A DNA stretch of 64,000 nucleotides. Source: an uncultured Collinsella sp. (GTDB taxonomy: Bacteria > Actinomycetota > Coriobacteriia > Coriobacteriales > Coriobacteriaceae). The stretch lies in NCBI GenBank assembly GCA_958439425.1, contig CAUBVH010000008.1, forward strand, positions 1-64,000, in the 5' to 3' direction. The notes beneath the pieces were generated by a model. The model worked only from the letters and a program-made list of their open reading frames with translations. It was not told the origin of the DNA and made no database searches. Shown piece after piece: positions 26,050 through 34,247 of the stretch. The position numbers were made by a program, and so were the translations under genes. Each line of letters starts with the position of its first letter. Position 1 is the first letter of the stretch.

Positions 26050-26350
26050 GTTGATGGGGACGAGTAGTCGGCCGTCCGCATGCTACAGAGAGCGGGGAGC
26101 GCTGAGAACCCGTGCATGCGACCGATGAAAATCACCCCGGAGCTGCGGTCCCAACGGACGTGCCGCGTAGGTTCGTCTTAGTAGACATCGCCGAGATGGT
26201 CGTCGATACAGGCCAGCCGAGTAACGGATGCGAGCGCGCTATCACGCGGGCGAGGGCATCTAAGCTGGGTGGTTAAGCGAAGAGCTTTTGCGGGCTTACA
26301 GCCCGTTTAGTGGCGCTTCGTCCCAGCTTGTAGGGACGGGCGCTTTTTTG
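26050..26350 (+). promoter_or_regulatory. T-box riboswitch leader of ileS
   Basis: The 486-base gap before ileS holds a structured leader. Recognisable elements are GAGAGCGGGG...GCTGAGAACCCG around 26080-26115, GATGAAAATCACCCCGGAGC around 26124-26143, and the T-box core CTGGGTGGTTAAGCG at about 26265-26279. The TGGT there can pair with the ACCA end of uncharged tRNA-Ile. A terminator (26312-26350) follows. T-boxes bind uncharged tRNA and switch the downstream synthetase gene on when its amino acid is scarce. I could not place the isoleucine specifier codon with certainty. Confidence 0.8.
26312..26350 (+). terminator. T-box attenuator terminator
   Basis: GCGC-TTC-GTCCC pairs with GGGAC-GG-GCGC around an AGCTTGTA loop, followed by six T. 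It overlaps the 3' side of the antiterminator region and precedes ileS by 43 bases, so control is probably by transcription attenuation rather than only by translation. Confidence 0.7.
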
Positions 26351-26392
26351 GTGCCCAACGGGCGTGCACGCCCACGACATGAAAGGGGTACC

Positions 26393-29194
26393 GTGGCAAA
26401 CGAGTACAAGCAGACGATGAATCTGCCCAAAACCGGATTTCCCATGCGTGCCGGTCTTTCCAAGTCCGAGCCCAAGCGACTCAAGGACTGGCAGGACAAC
26501 AAGGTCTACGAGCAGGTTCTGAAGAAGAACGAGGGTCACAAGAAGTTCGTGCTGCACGACGGCCCTCCGTACGCCAACGGCCCGATCCACATCGGCCACG
26601 CCATGAACAAGATCTCCAAGGACATGATCAACCGCTACTGGATGATGCAGGGCTGCGAAGTTCCCTATGTCCCCGGTTGGGACTGCCACGGTCAGCCGAT
26701 TGAGCACAAGGTCGAGGAGAAGCTCGGCACCGAGAAGTTCAATCAGACCCCCACGGCCAAGATCCGTGAGCTCTGCAACGAGTTCGCCGTCGAGAACATC
26801 GAGCTGCAGAAGGCCGGCTTCCGTCGTCTGGGCGTGCTTGGCGACTGGGACAACCCGTATCTGACGCTCTATCACCAGCATGACGCCGCCGACATCGAGG
26901 TCTTCAAGGCCATGTTCGACAAAGGCATGATCTATCGCGGTCATAAGCCCGTCCACTGGTGCAAGCACTGCCACACCGCGCTCGCCGAGGCCGAGATCGA
27001 GTACTCCGACGAGACGAGCCCTTCCATCTTCGTTCGCTTTGAGATGACCTCCAAGCCCGCCGGCCTCGAGAACTTCGACGGCCCGGTCGACTTCATCATC
27101 TGGACGACCACGCCGTGGACCATCCCCTCCGACCAGGCCGTTTCCCTCAAGCCTGGCGCCGCCTACGTCGCCGTTGAGCACGACGGCCGTGCCGAGGTCA
27201 TGCTCGAGGACCTGGCTTCCAAGTGCTGCGAGGAGTTTGGCTGGGAGTACACCCCGGTCATGGTCGACGGCAAGCCCTATGTGGTTCCCGCCGAGACCTT
27301 CCACCACATCCACTACAAGCAGCCGATCTTTGACGGCGTCGAGGGCGTGGCGCTGCTGGCCGATTACGTCGGTGTCGATGATGGTACCGGTATCGTCCAC
27401 AACTCGCCCGGCCACGGCGTCGACGACTACTTCGCCTGCCTCAAGGAGGGCATAACCGACATCTGCATGCCGGTCGACGACGACGGCAAGTTCTACACCG
27501 GCGAGGAGTTTGGCACCGGTGGCCCCTTCAGCGGTATGGATACCGATGAAGCCAACCCGCACATCATCGAGTTCCTGCGCGAGCGCGGCACCCTGGTCCT
27601 CGAGAAGAAGATCACGCACAGCTATCCGCACTGCTGGCGCTGCAAGCACCCGGTCCTCTTCCGTGCTACCGACCAGTGGTTTGTCTCGATGGACAAGACC
27701 GGTTTGCGCGAGCAGGCTGGCAAAGAGGTCCGCGAGAACGTCAAGTGGTATCCGGCCCACGCGGCCAACCGCATCGGTGCCATGGTCGAGCAGCGTCCCG
27801 ACTGGTGCATCAGCCGCCAGCGCAACTGGGGCGTGCCTATCCCGAGCTACACCTGCGCCGACTGCGGCGAGAAGGTCATGAACGACGCCACGCTCGACGC
27901 CGTCATCAAGCTCTTTCACGAGAAGGGCTCCGACGCCTGGTTCACCGACACTCCCGAGAGCTACCTGGGCGAGGCCTGCGTCTGCCCCAAGTGCGGCGGC
28001 CATCACCTCAAGGCCGATAAGGACATCCTCGACGTGTGGTGGGACTCCGGCGTCTCCTGGAAGGCCGTCTGCGAGTACCGTCCCGAGCTGGAGTATCCGG
28101 CGGATGTGTACCTCGAGGGCTCCGACCAGCACCGCGGTTGGTTCCAGAGCTCGCTGCTCACCTCGGTGGGCGCCAACGGCCACGCTCCGTACAAGGCGGT
28201 CGTCTCGCAGGGCTTCACCCTCGACGGCCAGGGCCGTAAGATGTCCAAGTCGCTCGGCAACGTCATCGACCCCAACAAGGTCTGCGACGAAATGGGTGCC
28301 GACATCATCCGCCTGTGGGTTGCATCCGTCGATACCAGCTCCGACGTGTCCATCGACCACGAGATCCTTGCCCGTACGTCCGATGCCTACCGTCGTTTCC
28401 GCAACACGCTGCGCTTCCTGCTCTCCGAGCTCGAGGGTCAGTTTGAGCCCGAGACCGACGGCGTCGCCTTTGCCGACCTGCTGCCGCTCGACAAGCTCAT
28501 GGTTGCTCGCCTGACCCAGGTCCAGGCCGAGGTTGACGACGCCTACGCCAGCTACGAGTTCCCGCGTGCCTACCGTGCGCTCTACGACTTCGTGGTTACC
28601 GAGCTTTCCAACGTGTACCTCGACGCCCTGAAGGACCGTCTGTACTGCGAGAAGCCCGGCTCGCTCGAGCGCCGCAGCGCCCAGACCGTGCTGGCCGAGC
28701 TCTTCTCGATGCTCATGCGCGATCTGCAGCCGATCCTGTCCTACACGGTCGACGAGGCCATGGCCTATGCGCCTGCCGGTTGCGTCGATCACCAGAAGTA
28801 CGCTGCGCTGCTTGATTGGTATAAGTCGCCTATCACGGTCGACGAGGCCAATGAGTTTGAGGGCGTGCTCGAGGCTTCACTCGAGCTCCGTAGCGCCGTG
28901 ACCAAGGCCCTTGAGGACGCCCGCTCCGCCGGCACCTTCACTAAGAGCCAGCAGGTCCGCGTCAAGGCGGTCGTTCCCGCCGAGATGTATGCGCTGCTGA
29001 CCGGCGACAAGGCGGTCGATCTGGCCGAGTTCTACATCGTCTCCGATGTTGAGCTGACCCAGGGCGAGGAGCTTTCCGTTGCCATCGAGGCTGCCGAGGG
29101 CGAGTGCTGCGACCGTTGCTGGAACTACCGCACCACCGTCGGCGAGTACAACGGCCACGCGCATATCTGCAAGAGGTGCGCGAATGCCCTTTAA
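26393..29194 (+). CDS. ileS: Isoleucyl-tRNA synthetase
   Basis: IleRS charges tRNA-Ile. The 933-residue protein has the class I HIGH motif in GPIHIGHAMNKI near residue 66, the editing domain with WTTTPWTIPSDQA near 240, and KMSKS in GRKMSKSLGNV near 616. A C-terminal zinc finger is seen as CCDRCWNYR and CKRC near residues 903-930. The start is GTG at 26393 with AAAGGGG at 26382-26388; the longer frame runs back into the T-box terminator. Expression is expected to be T-box controlled. A terminator at 29265 follows. Confidence 0.97.
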   Translation: MANEYKQTMNLPKTGFPMRAGLSKSEPKRLKDWQDNKVYEQVLKKNEGHKKFVLHDGPPYANGPIHIGHAMNKISKDMINRYWMMQGCEVPYVPGWDCHGQPIEHKVEEKLGTEKFNQTPTAKIRELCNEFAVENIELQKAGFRRLGVLGDWDNPYLTLYHQHDAADIEVFKAMFDKGMIYRGHKPVHWCKHCHTALAEAEIEYSDETSPSIFVRFEMTSKPAGLENFDGPVDFIIWTTTPWTIPSDQAVSLKPGAAYVAVEHDGRAEVMLEDLASKCCEEFGWEYTPVMVDGKPYVVPAETFHHIHYKQPIFDGVEGVALLADYVGVDDGTGIVHNSPGHGVDDYFACLKEGITDICMPVDDDGKFYTGEEFGTGGPFSGMDTDEANPHIIEFLRERGTLVLEKKITHSYPHCWRCKHPVLFRATDQWFVSMDKTGLREQAGKEVRENVKWYPAHAANRIGAMVEQRPDWCISRQRNWGVPIPSYTCADCGEKVMNDATLDAVIKLFHEKGSDAWFTDTPESYLGEACVCPKCGGHHLKADKDILDVWWDSGVSWKAVCEYRPELEYPADVYLEGSDQHRGWFQSSLLTSVGANGHAPYKAVVSQGFTLDGQGRKMSKSLGNVIDPNKVCDEMGADIIRLWVASVDTSSDVSIDHEILARTSDAYRRFRNTLRFLLSELEGQFEPETDGVAFADLLPLDKLMVARLTQVQAEVDDAYASYEFPRAYRALYDFVVTELSNVYLDALKDRLYCEKPGSLERRSAQTVLAELFSMLMRDLQPILSYTVDEAMAYAPAGCVDHQKYAALLDWYKSPITVDEANEFEGVLEASLELRSAVTKALEDARSAGTFTKSQQVRVKAVVPAEMYALLTGDKAVDLAEFYIVSDVELTQGEELSVAIEAAEGECCDRCWNYRTTVGEYNGHAHICKRCANAL

Positions 29195-29264
29195 GGCACG
29201 GTAACTCGGCATTTTAGTTATAGGGAGAATTTGGGCGCCTTCGGCCCATTTGCTCCGCTGAATA

Positions 29265-29305
29265 AAAGCGGCATTCTGTTTTTCGGAATGCCGCTTTCGT
29301 TTTTA
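29265..29305 (+). terminator. Terminator after ileS
   Basis: AAAGCGGCATTC (29265-29276) pairs perfectly with GAATGCCGCTTT (29286-29297) around TGTTTTTCG, then CGTTTTTA follows. Confidence 0.85.
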
Positions 29306-29415
29306 GCTGGTTATTTCGCTTGCGTTGGTGGATATGTCGTGCGCTCTGCGTGTGGCAATATAAGATGGTTACTTGCACTAAGCGTAATTTGAGCTTTTGA
29401 GGATAGGGGATTGAT

Positions 29416-30015
29416 TTGGGTCGTACTGGGGATATGACGCCGCCTTTGCTTTGGCGGCTGGGTGTTGCTGGTGGGATGGCGCTGGTTGTGCTGCTTCTTG
29501 ACCAGCTGACCAAGCTTGCGGTTCGTGCCGTGGGCGACGCTTTGCATGTGACCATCATCCCTGGTGTCATCGACTTTCTGTTTGTCCGCAATATCGGTGC
29601 CGCCTTTAGCATGGGCGAGGGGCATGGCATCGCGTTTGCCGTGCTGGCGTTGGCGGTCATTATCGCTATTGCCGTGTACCTCGTTCGTGCACCCCAGCTC
29701 GCCCATCTTGAGGTTGTGGGTATGGCGATGGTCGCGGGCGGTGCTATCGGCAACGCTATCGATCGTTTGGCCTTTGGCTTCGTGACCGATTTTATTGCCA
29801 CCACCTTCATCGATTTCCCCGTCTTCAATGTGGCCGATATCGGCATTACCTTGGGCGTCGCGCTCGCCCTCTTTGGCTACATGTTCTTGAGCCCCGCGGC
29901 CCGTGAGGTCGATGCGACCGCCGAGCTTAACGCCCGTGACGAGGCACGCGCCAAGCGCAAAGCCAAGCAGCGTGGGGAGCGTGCCCGCAAGATTCGCGAA
30001 AGGAATGAGCGCTAA
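29416..30015 (+). CDS. lspA: Lipoprotein signal peptidase (signal peptidase II)
   Basis: LspA removes signal peptides from prolipoproteins in the membrane. The 199-residue protein has four hydrophobic helices and both catalytic aspartates in context: GAIGNAIDRLAFG near residue 115 and FNVADIGI near residue 141, with NIGAAFSM near residue 60. The start is TTG at 29416 with AGGGGA five bases upstream; ATG 29434 is an alternative. A basic Arg/Lys-rich tail of about 35 residues follows the last helix. It overlaps rluD by one base (TAATG), a standard lspA-rlu pairing. Confidence 0.93.
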   Translation: MGRTGDMTPPLLWRLGVAGGMALVVLLLDQLTKLAVRAVGDALHVTIIPGVIDFLFVRNIGAAFSMGEGHGIAFAVLALAVIIAIAVYLVRAPQLAHLEVVGMAMVAGGAIGNAIDRLAFGFVTDFIATTFIDFPVFNVADIGITLGVALALFGYMFLSPAAREVDATAELNARDEARAKRKAKQRGERARKIRERNER

Positions 30016-31028
30016 TGGCCGACATCCATATCCTTGTTGCCGAGGATGCTGCTGGTCAGCGTCTTGACGCCTATCTGGGCGCCAATGACGGCTGCCCTAC
30101 GCGCTCTGCCTGCGCGCATCTGATTGAGGGCGGGGCCGTATGTGTCAATGGCGAGACCTGCCTGTCCAAAAAGTATGCCGTGCGAGCCGGCGACCGCATT
30201 TCGGTCGACCTGCCCGAGCCGCACGACCCGACTGACGTGATTCCCGAGGCCATCCCGCTCGACATTCGCTACGAGGACGACTACCTCATCGTGCTCTCCA
30301 AGCAGCGCGGCCTGGTGTGCCATCCTGCGCATGGTCATGAGAGCGGTACGCTCGCGAATGCGCTGGTCTATCACTGCGGCATCGACCATCTGGGCACCGT
30401 GCAGGGTGAGGACCGCCCCGGTATCGTGCATCGTTTGGACCGCGATACCTCGGGCCTTATGCTCGCGGCAAAAGACGACGACACCCAGCGCGCGCTCCAA
30501 AATCTTATCCGTACGCGCACGCTCGACCGCCGCTACATTACGCTCGTTCACGGGCACATCGCCATGGACGAGGGCACCATCAACACCGGTATTGCCCGAT
30601 CGACGCGCGACCGCGTTAAGATGGCGATTTCGGACGATCCCTTTGCGCGCCAGGCCATCACGACCTTCAAGGTCCTTGAGCGTTTTGATTCCACGCGTTT
30701 TGACGACGGCTACACGCTCGTCGAGTGCCACCTGTTTACGGGCCGCACACATCAGATTCGCGTGCATATGTGCCATATCAACCACGCCTGCGTGGGCGAT
30801 CCACTCTACGGCAAGTGCGATACACGCGCCGATCAGGGTCTGACCAGGCAATTTCTTCATTCCTGGCGCGTTGCATTCGACCATCCCGTGACGGGGGATC
30901 GCATTGAGTGCCGCGACGAGCTGCCGTGGGATCTCGCTGCGGTTCTTGACGACCTGGCCCCGCGCTCGCTTGGCCGCACCGCTGCCGGCGACGAAATCGT
31001 TCCGCAGCTCGGTCTGCTCGAAGCCTAG
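30015..31028 (+). CDS. rluD: RluA/RluD-family 23S rRNA pseudouridine synthase
   Basis: This 337-residue pseudouridine synthase has an N-terminal S4 RNA-binding domain (about 1-70), then the catalytic motif HRLDRDTSGLML near residue 139 containing the essential aspartate. The late motif GRTHQIRVHM lies near residue 244. It modifies uridines in 23S rRNA (RluD sites by homology; the exact targets are inferred). It is translationally coupled to lspA upstream. Confidence 0.9.
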   Translation: MADIHILVAEDAAGQRLDAYLGANDGCPTRSACAHLIEGGAVCVNGETCLSKKYAVRAGDRISVDLPEPHDPTDVIPEAIPLDIRYEDDYLIVLSKQRGLVCHPAHGHESGTLANALVYHCGIDHLGTVQGEDRPGIVHRLDRDTSGLMLAAKDDDTQRALQNLIRTRTLDRRYITLVHGHIAMDEGTINTGIARSTRDRVKMAISDDPFARQAITTFKVLERFDSTRFDDGYTLVECHLFTGRTHQIRVHMCHINHACVGDPLYGKCDTRADQGLTRQFLHSWRVAFDHPVTGDRIECRDELPWDLAAVLDDLAPRSLGRTAAGDEIVPQLGLLEA

Positions 31029-31046
31029 CCGGTATTAGGTGGTTTC

Positions 31047-31076
31047 TTGAACTCGGTAAGCCTGCGGTAAGATATA
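31047..31076 (+). promoter_or_regulatory. Candidate promoter of the GT2 gene
   Basis: TTGAAC at 31047-31052 is followed by TAAGAT (15-base spacing) and GATATA (18-base spacing). It lies in the 82-base gap between rluD and the glycosyltransferase gene. Confidence 0.45.
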
Positions 31077-31110
31077 CGATTGTTTACGTAACGCGTTCCT
31101 GGGAGCCTGC

Positions 31111-32406
31111 ATGCTCGCCTTTTTACAAACCAACACACCCATCGTGATCTTCAACCAGATTGTGGTTACGCTGCTCACGGTCTGCTTTCTGTACCAGGTG
31201 GTCTTCTTTGTCATTGGTGCTCTCCGTGGTGAGGTCGCGCCCCCTAAGGCCAAAAAGCTGCATCGTTATGCCTTCTTTATCGCGGCGCATAACGAGGAAG
31301 CCGTGATCGCCAATCTTGTACGCTCCGTCAAGGACCAGGATTATCCGTCCGAGCTTATCGAGGTCTTCGTGGTCGCCGATGCCTGCACCGATAGCACGGC
31401 GCAGCTCGCGCGCGAGGCGGGCGCCATCGTCTATGAGCGCAATGACCTGGCCCGTAAGGGCAAGAGCTGGGTCATGGACTTTGGTTTCGATCGCATTCTC
31501 AACGAGTATCCCGACACGTTTGAGGGCTACTTTATCTTCGATGCCGACAACGTTATCTCCCGCGATTACGTCTCCAAGATGAATGATGCCTTTGACCAGG
31601 GCTTTCATGTGGTCACGAGCTATCGTAACTCCAAGAACTTCGGCAGCTCGTGGATTTCGTCTGCCAACGCCACCTGGTATCTGCGTGAGGCCCGCTTCCT
31701 CAACAACGCGCGTAATATCTGCAAGACGTCCTGCGCCGTCTCGGGTTCGGGCTACCTTATCTCCGCGAGCGTGATTGAGGGCATGCACGGTTGGCAGTTC
31801 CATACGCTGACCGAGGACATCCAGTTCACTACGTTCTGCGCCATTCACGGCATCCGCATCGGTTATGCGCCGGCGGAGTTCTTTGACGAGCAGCCGGTGA
31901 CGTTTAAGGCGTCCTGGAAACAGCGCATGCGTTGGACCAAGGGCTTCTACCAGGTCTTTTTTACCTACGGCAAGCATCTTGTCAAATCGACGTTCCGCTA
32001 TCATCGCTTTGCCGCATATGACATGTTTATGACCATCGCTCCGGGCATGCTGCTGTCCCTGATCTCCATGCTCGCCAACGCTACCTTTCTCATCGTGGGT
32101 GGGCTTTCGCATGGCTTCTTGGCCACCGAGGTCGAGATGCAGGCTTGTGCCGCCTCGCTCATTATGACCTTCGCGATGATGTACCAGACCTTCTTTATCC
32201 TGGCGCTACTTACGACCATTTTCGAGTATAAGCACATTCATTGCGCGCAAAAGTGGCGTTTGTTGACTAACCTGTTTACCTTCCCGATCTTTATGTTCAG
32301 CTATATCCCCATCACGGTGGCTGCACTGTTCCTAAAGGTCGACTGGGTCCCGACGCAACACGCCGTCAACGTTACCCTCGACGAGGTCATGCAAGGCGCC
32401 AAATAA
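31111..32406 (+). CDS. Membrane-bound family 2 glycosyltransferase
   Basis: This 431-residue processive-type GT2 protein has one N-terminal membrane helix (about 12-36) and a cytosolic GT-A domain. The domain shows FFIAAHNEEAVIANL near residue 55, DACTDST near 90, the DxD-like FDADN near 145, TED near 236 and QxxRW as QRMRW near 271. Three or four C-terminal helices (about 310-415) follow. This resembles polysaccharide or beta-N-acetylglucosamine synthases that polymerise and extrude sugars. No other polysaccharide genes are adjacent; the product is unknown. Confidence 0.88.
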   Translation: MLAFLQTNTPIVIFNQIVVTLLTVCFLYQVVFFVIGALRGEVAPPKAKKLHRYAFFIAAHNEEAVIANLVRSVKDQDYPSELIEVFVVADACTDSTAQLAREAGAIVYERNDLARKGKSWVMDFGFDRILNEYPDTFEGYFIFDADNVISRDYVSKMNDAFDQGFHVVTSYRNSKNFGSSWISSANATWYLREARFLNNARNICKTSCAVSGSGYLISASVIEGMHGWQFHTLTEDIQFTTFCAIHGIRIGYAPAEFFDEQPVTFKASWKQRMRWTKGFYQVFFTYGKHLVKSTFRYHRFAAYDMFMTIAPGMLLSLISMLANATFLIVGGLSHGFLATEVEMQACAASLIMTFAMMYQTFFILALLTTIFEYKHIHCAQKWRLLTNLFTFPIFMFSYIPITVAALFLKVDWVPTQHAVNVTLDEVMQGAK

Positions 32407-32414
32407 CCACGATC

Positions 32415-32455
32415 AAAACCACCACAAAGGGACAGCACCTTTGTGGTGGTTTTTG
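32415..32455. terminator. Terminator after GT2 gene; repeated element copy 2
   Basis: The same 16-base-pair stem as at 24774-24814 occurs here (32415-32430 with 32439-32454), with the loop GACAGCA, which is the complement-orientation version of the other loop. T-runs follow on the + side. Confidence 0.85.
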
Positions 32456-32485
32456 CGTTTGAGCTGCTGCCCAAGGAGGAGTTCG

Positions 32486-32908
32486 ATGGTCTATTTCCCG
32501 TTTTGGATTTGCATCTTTGCCGGTGCGGCGATTGATGCCTGTGCACGACGGTTTCCCAATCAGCTTGCCGGCGCGTGTGCGGTGGCGGCGTTTGCGGGCG
32601 TGTGGCTGGATGCGGGCCTGAACACGGCACTTGACCACGCTGGCCTTGCGGTCATCGTGTACCTTTCTCTTGTGCTGACTGAGTCGCTATGGCGGCGCCT
32701 CCGTCAAACCACGGGCATCGGCATGGGAGATGCCAAGGCACTCTTCGCGCTTTGCACGCTCGACCCTATGGGCGGCATCGTGGCATTTGCCGTCGCGCTC
32801 CTGGCCCTTGCCCTCTCCTGCCTCTTCACAAAATCGCGCTCCCTGCCTTTGCTGCCGTTTTTGGTGCCGATTTTTGCCATAATCGAGGTCGTGGGCTGCA
32901 CATTGTAA
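32486..32908 (+). CDS. Small A24 (prepilin-peptidase-like) membrane protein
   Basis: This 140-residue protein of four or so hydrophobic helices carries the two aspartate contexts of A24 aspartyl peptidases: AAIDACARRFPN near residue 12 and GIGMGDAKALFAL near residue 77 (GxGD signature). It lacks the N-terminal methylase domain of PilD, like TadV/CpaA/FlaK-type enzymes. The ATG at 32486 has AAGGAGG eight to fourteen bases upstream. No pilin or secretion genes are nearby, so its substrate must be encoded elsewhere. Cleavage activity is inferred from the motifs. Confidence 0.75.
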   Translation: MVYFPFWICIFAGAAIDACARRFPNQLAGACAVAAFAGVWLDAGLNTALDHAGLAVIVYLSLVLTESLWRRLRQTTGIGMGDAKALFALCTLDPMGGIVAFAVALLALALSCLFTKSRSLPLLPFLVPIFAIIEVVGCTL

Positions 32909-32939
32909 CCGATTGCGCATCCTTCTTAAGGAGCATGCC

Positions 32940-34187
32940 ATGGCAACTAATCAAGAAACGGCCGTCATTAAGGCGCGCATGGACCGTATTCCCTCGGCGT
33001 TATCGCCCGAACTTGTCGAGCTCATTGCCGCAGATCGTGCTTCGGGCTATGTCAACCCGTACCGTTGCGACGATGACCAGGTCATCCGTCGCGTTGATCG
33101 AGCCGCAGACGAGGGCACGCTCATGCGTCCGGCCTTTATGCGCGATACCGAAAAGATTCTTCATCTGCCTGCGTATGCCCGATACGCCGGCAAAACTCAG
33201 GTCTTCAGTTTTCGCAGTAACGATGACCTGTCGCGCCGCGGCCTGCACGTGCAGCTTGTCTCGCGCATCGCGCGTGATATCGGACGTGCTCTGGGGCTCA
33301 ACTGCGATCTGATCGAGGCGATTGGCTTAGGCCACGACTTGGGTCACACTCCCTTTGGCCATGCCGGCGAGCGATTCCTCAACGATATCTATCACGAGCG
33401 TACGGGTCGCTTCTTTTTCCATAACGTGCAGTCGGTCCGCGTCCTCGATGCGCTGTACGGTCGCAACGTGTCGCTTCAAACGCTCGATGGCGTGCTATGC
33501 CATAACGGCGAGTACGAGCAGCGTGTTTTTGAGCTTTCGGACATGGGTTCCTTTGACCAGTTCGACCGAACCGTCGAGGAATGCATTGCCACAGGCTATA
33601 GCGCGATTGAGCACCTGCGTCCCATGACACTCGAGGGTTGCGTGGTTCGCATCTCGGATATCCTTGCCTACGTTGGGCGCGATCGCCAGGACGCCATTGC
33701 GGCTGGCCTGCTGTCGCCCGACGCTTTTGACGACGGTCGGGGCGGCGCCTATAACAGCTGGATTCTCACGCACGCATCCATCGATATCGTTGAGCATAGC
33801 TACGGCAAACCGCGTATCGAGATGAGCGGGGACCTGTTTGAGGAGATCCGCCGCGCTAAGCGCGAGAACTACGAGAAGATCTATAGCAAGGGCGGTATCG
33901 AAGGCGACTCCGAAGCGGAACTGCGCGAGGCCTTCGAAAAGCTCTACGACCGTTGCCTGCAGGATATAAACGAGGGTGACGAGTCCTCCTACATCTTTAA
34001 GCACCACATTTCGCGTATTGAGCAGCAGCTTTCCTATTATGGCCGCACCTATGCTTGGCAGGACGACAAGGATCAGGCCGTCGTCGATTACATCGCAAGC
34101 ATGACGGATGGTTATTTCTGCGAGCTGACGAGCAAATTGTTCCCAGGTCTAAAGTTTCCGCACCGCACCTATATTAACGAACGGTAG
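32940..34187 (+). CDS. dgt: dGTPase-like HD-domain phosphohydrolase
   Basis: This 415-residue HD protein has the metal-binding motif GHDLGHTPFGHAGE near residue 131, the SRIARDIGRALGLN helix before it and a downstream ADILAYVGRDRQD-like motif (here ISDILAYVGRDRQD near 240). Such proteins hydrolyse dGTP or other dNTPs to nucleoside and triphosphate, or regulate dNTP pools. The start is ATG 32940, decided by AAGGAG at 32928-32933. The common alternative annotation is dNTP triphosphohydrolase. The gene precedes rarA by 60 bases. Confidence 0.85.
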   Translation: MATNQETAVIKARMDRIPSALSPELVELIAADRASGYVNPYRCDDDQVIRRVDRAADEGTLMRPAFMRDTEKILHLPAYARYAGKTQVFSFRSNDDLSRRGLHVQLVSRIARDIGRALGLNCDLIEAIGLGHDLGHTPFGHAGERFLNDIYHERTGRFFFHNVQSVRVLDALYGRNVSLQTLDGVLCHNGEYEQRVFELSDMGSFDQFDRTVEECIATGYSAIEHLRPMTLEGCVVRISDILAYVGRDRQDAIAAGLLSPDAFDDGRGGAYNSWILTHASIDIVEHSYGKPRIEMSGDLFEEIRRAKRENYEKIYSKGGIEGDSEAELREAFEKLYDRCLQDINEGDESSYIFKHHISRIEQQLSYYGRTYAWQDDKDQAVVDYIASMTDGYFCELTSKLFPGLKFPHRTYINER

Positions 34188-34247
34188 TTCGTATCCTTTC
34201 GGTATACTGTTGGTCAACAACGATTTTGATTGATGCACGGGATGGCT

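Noticed and set aside
26273..28792. 839-codon open frame antisense to ileS
   Set aside because: Antisense shadow with biased composition; ileS is certain.
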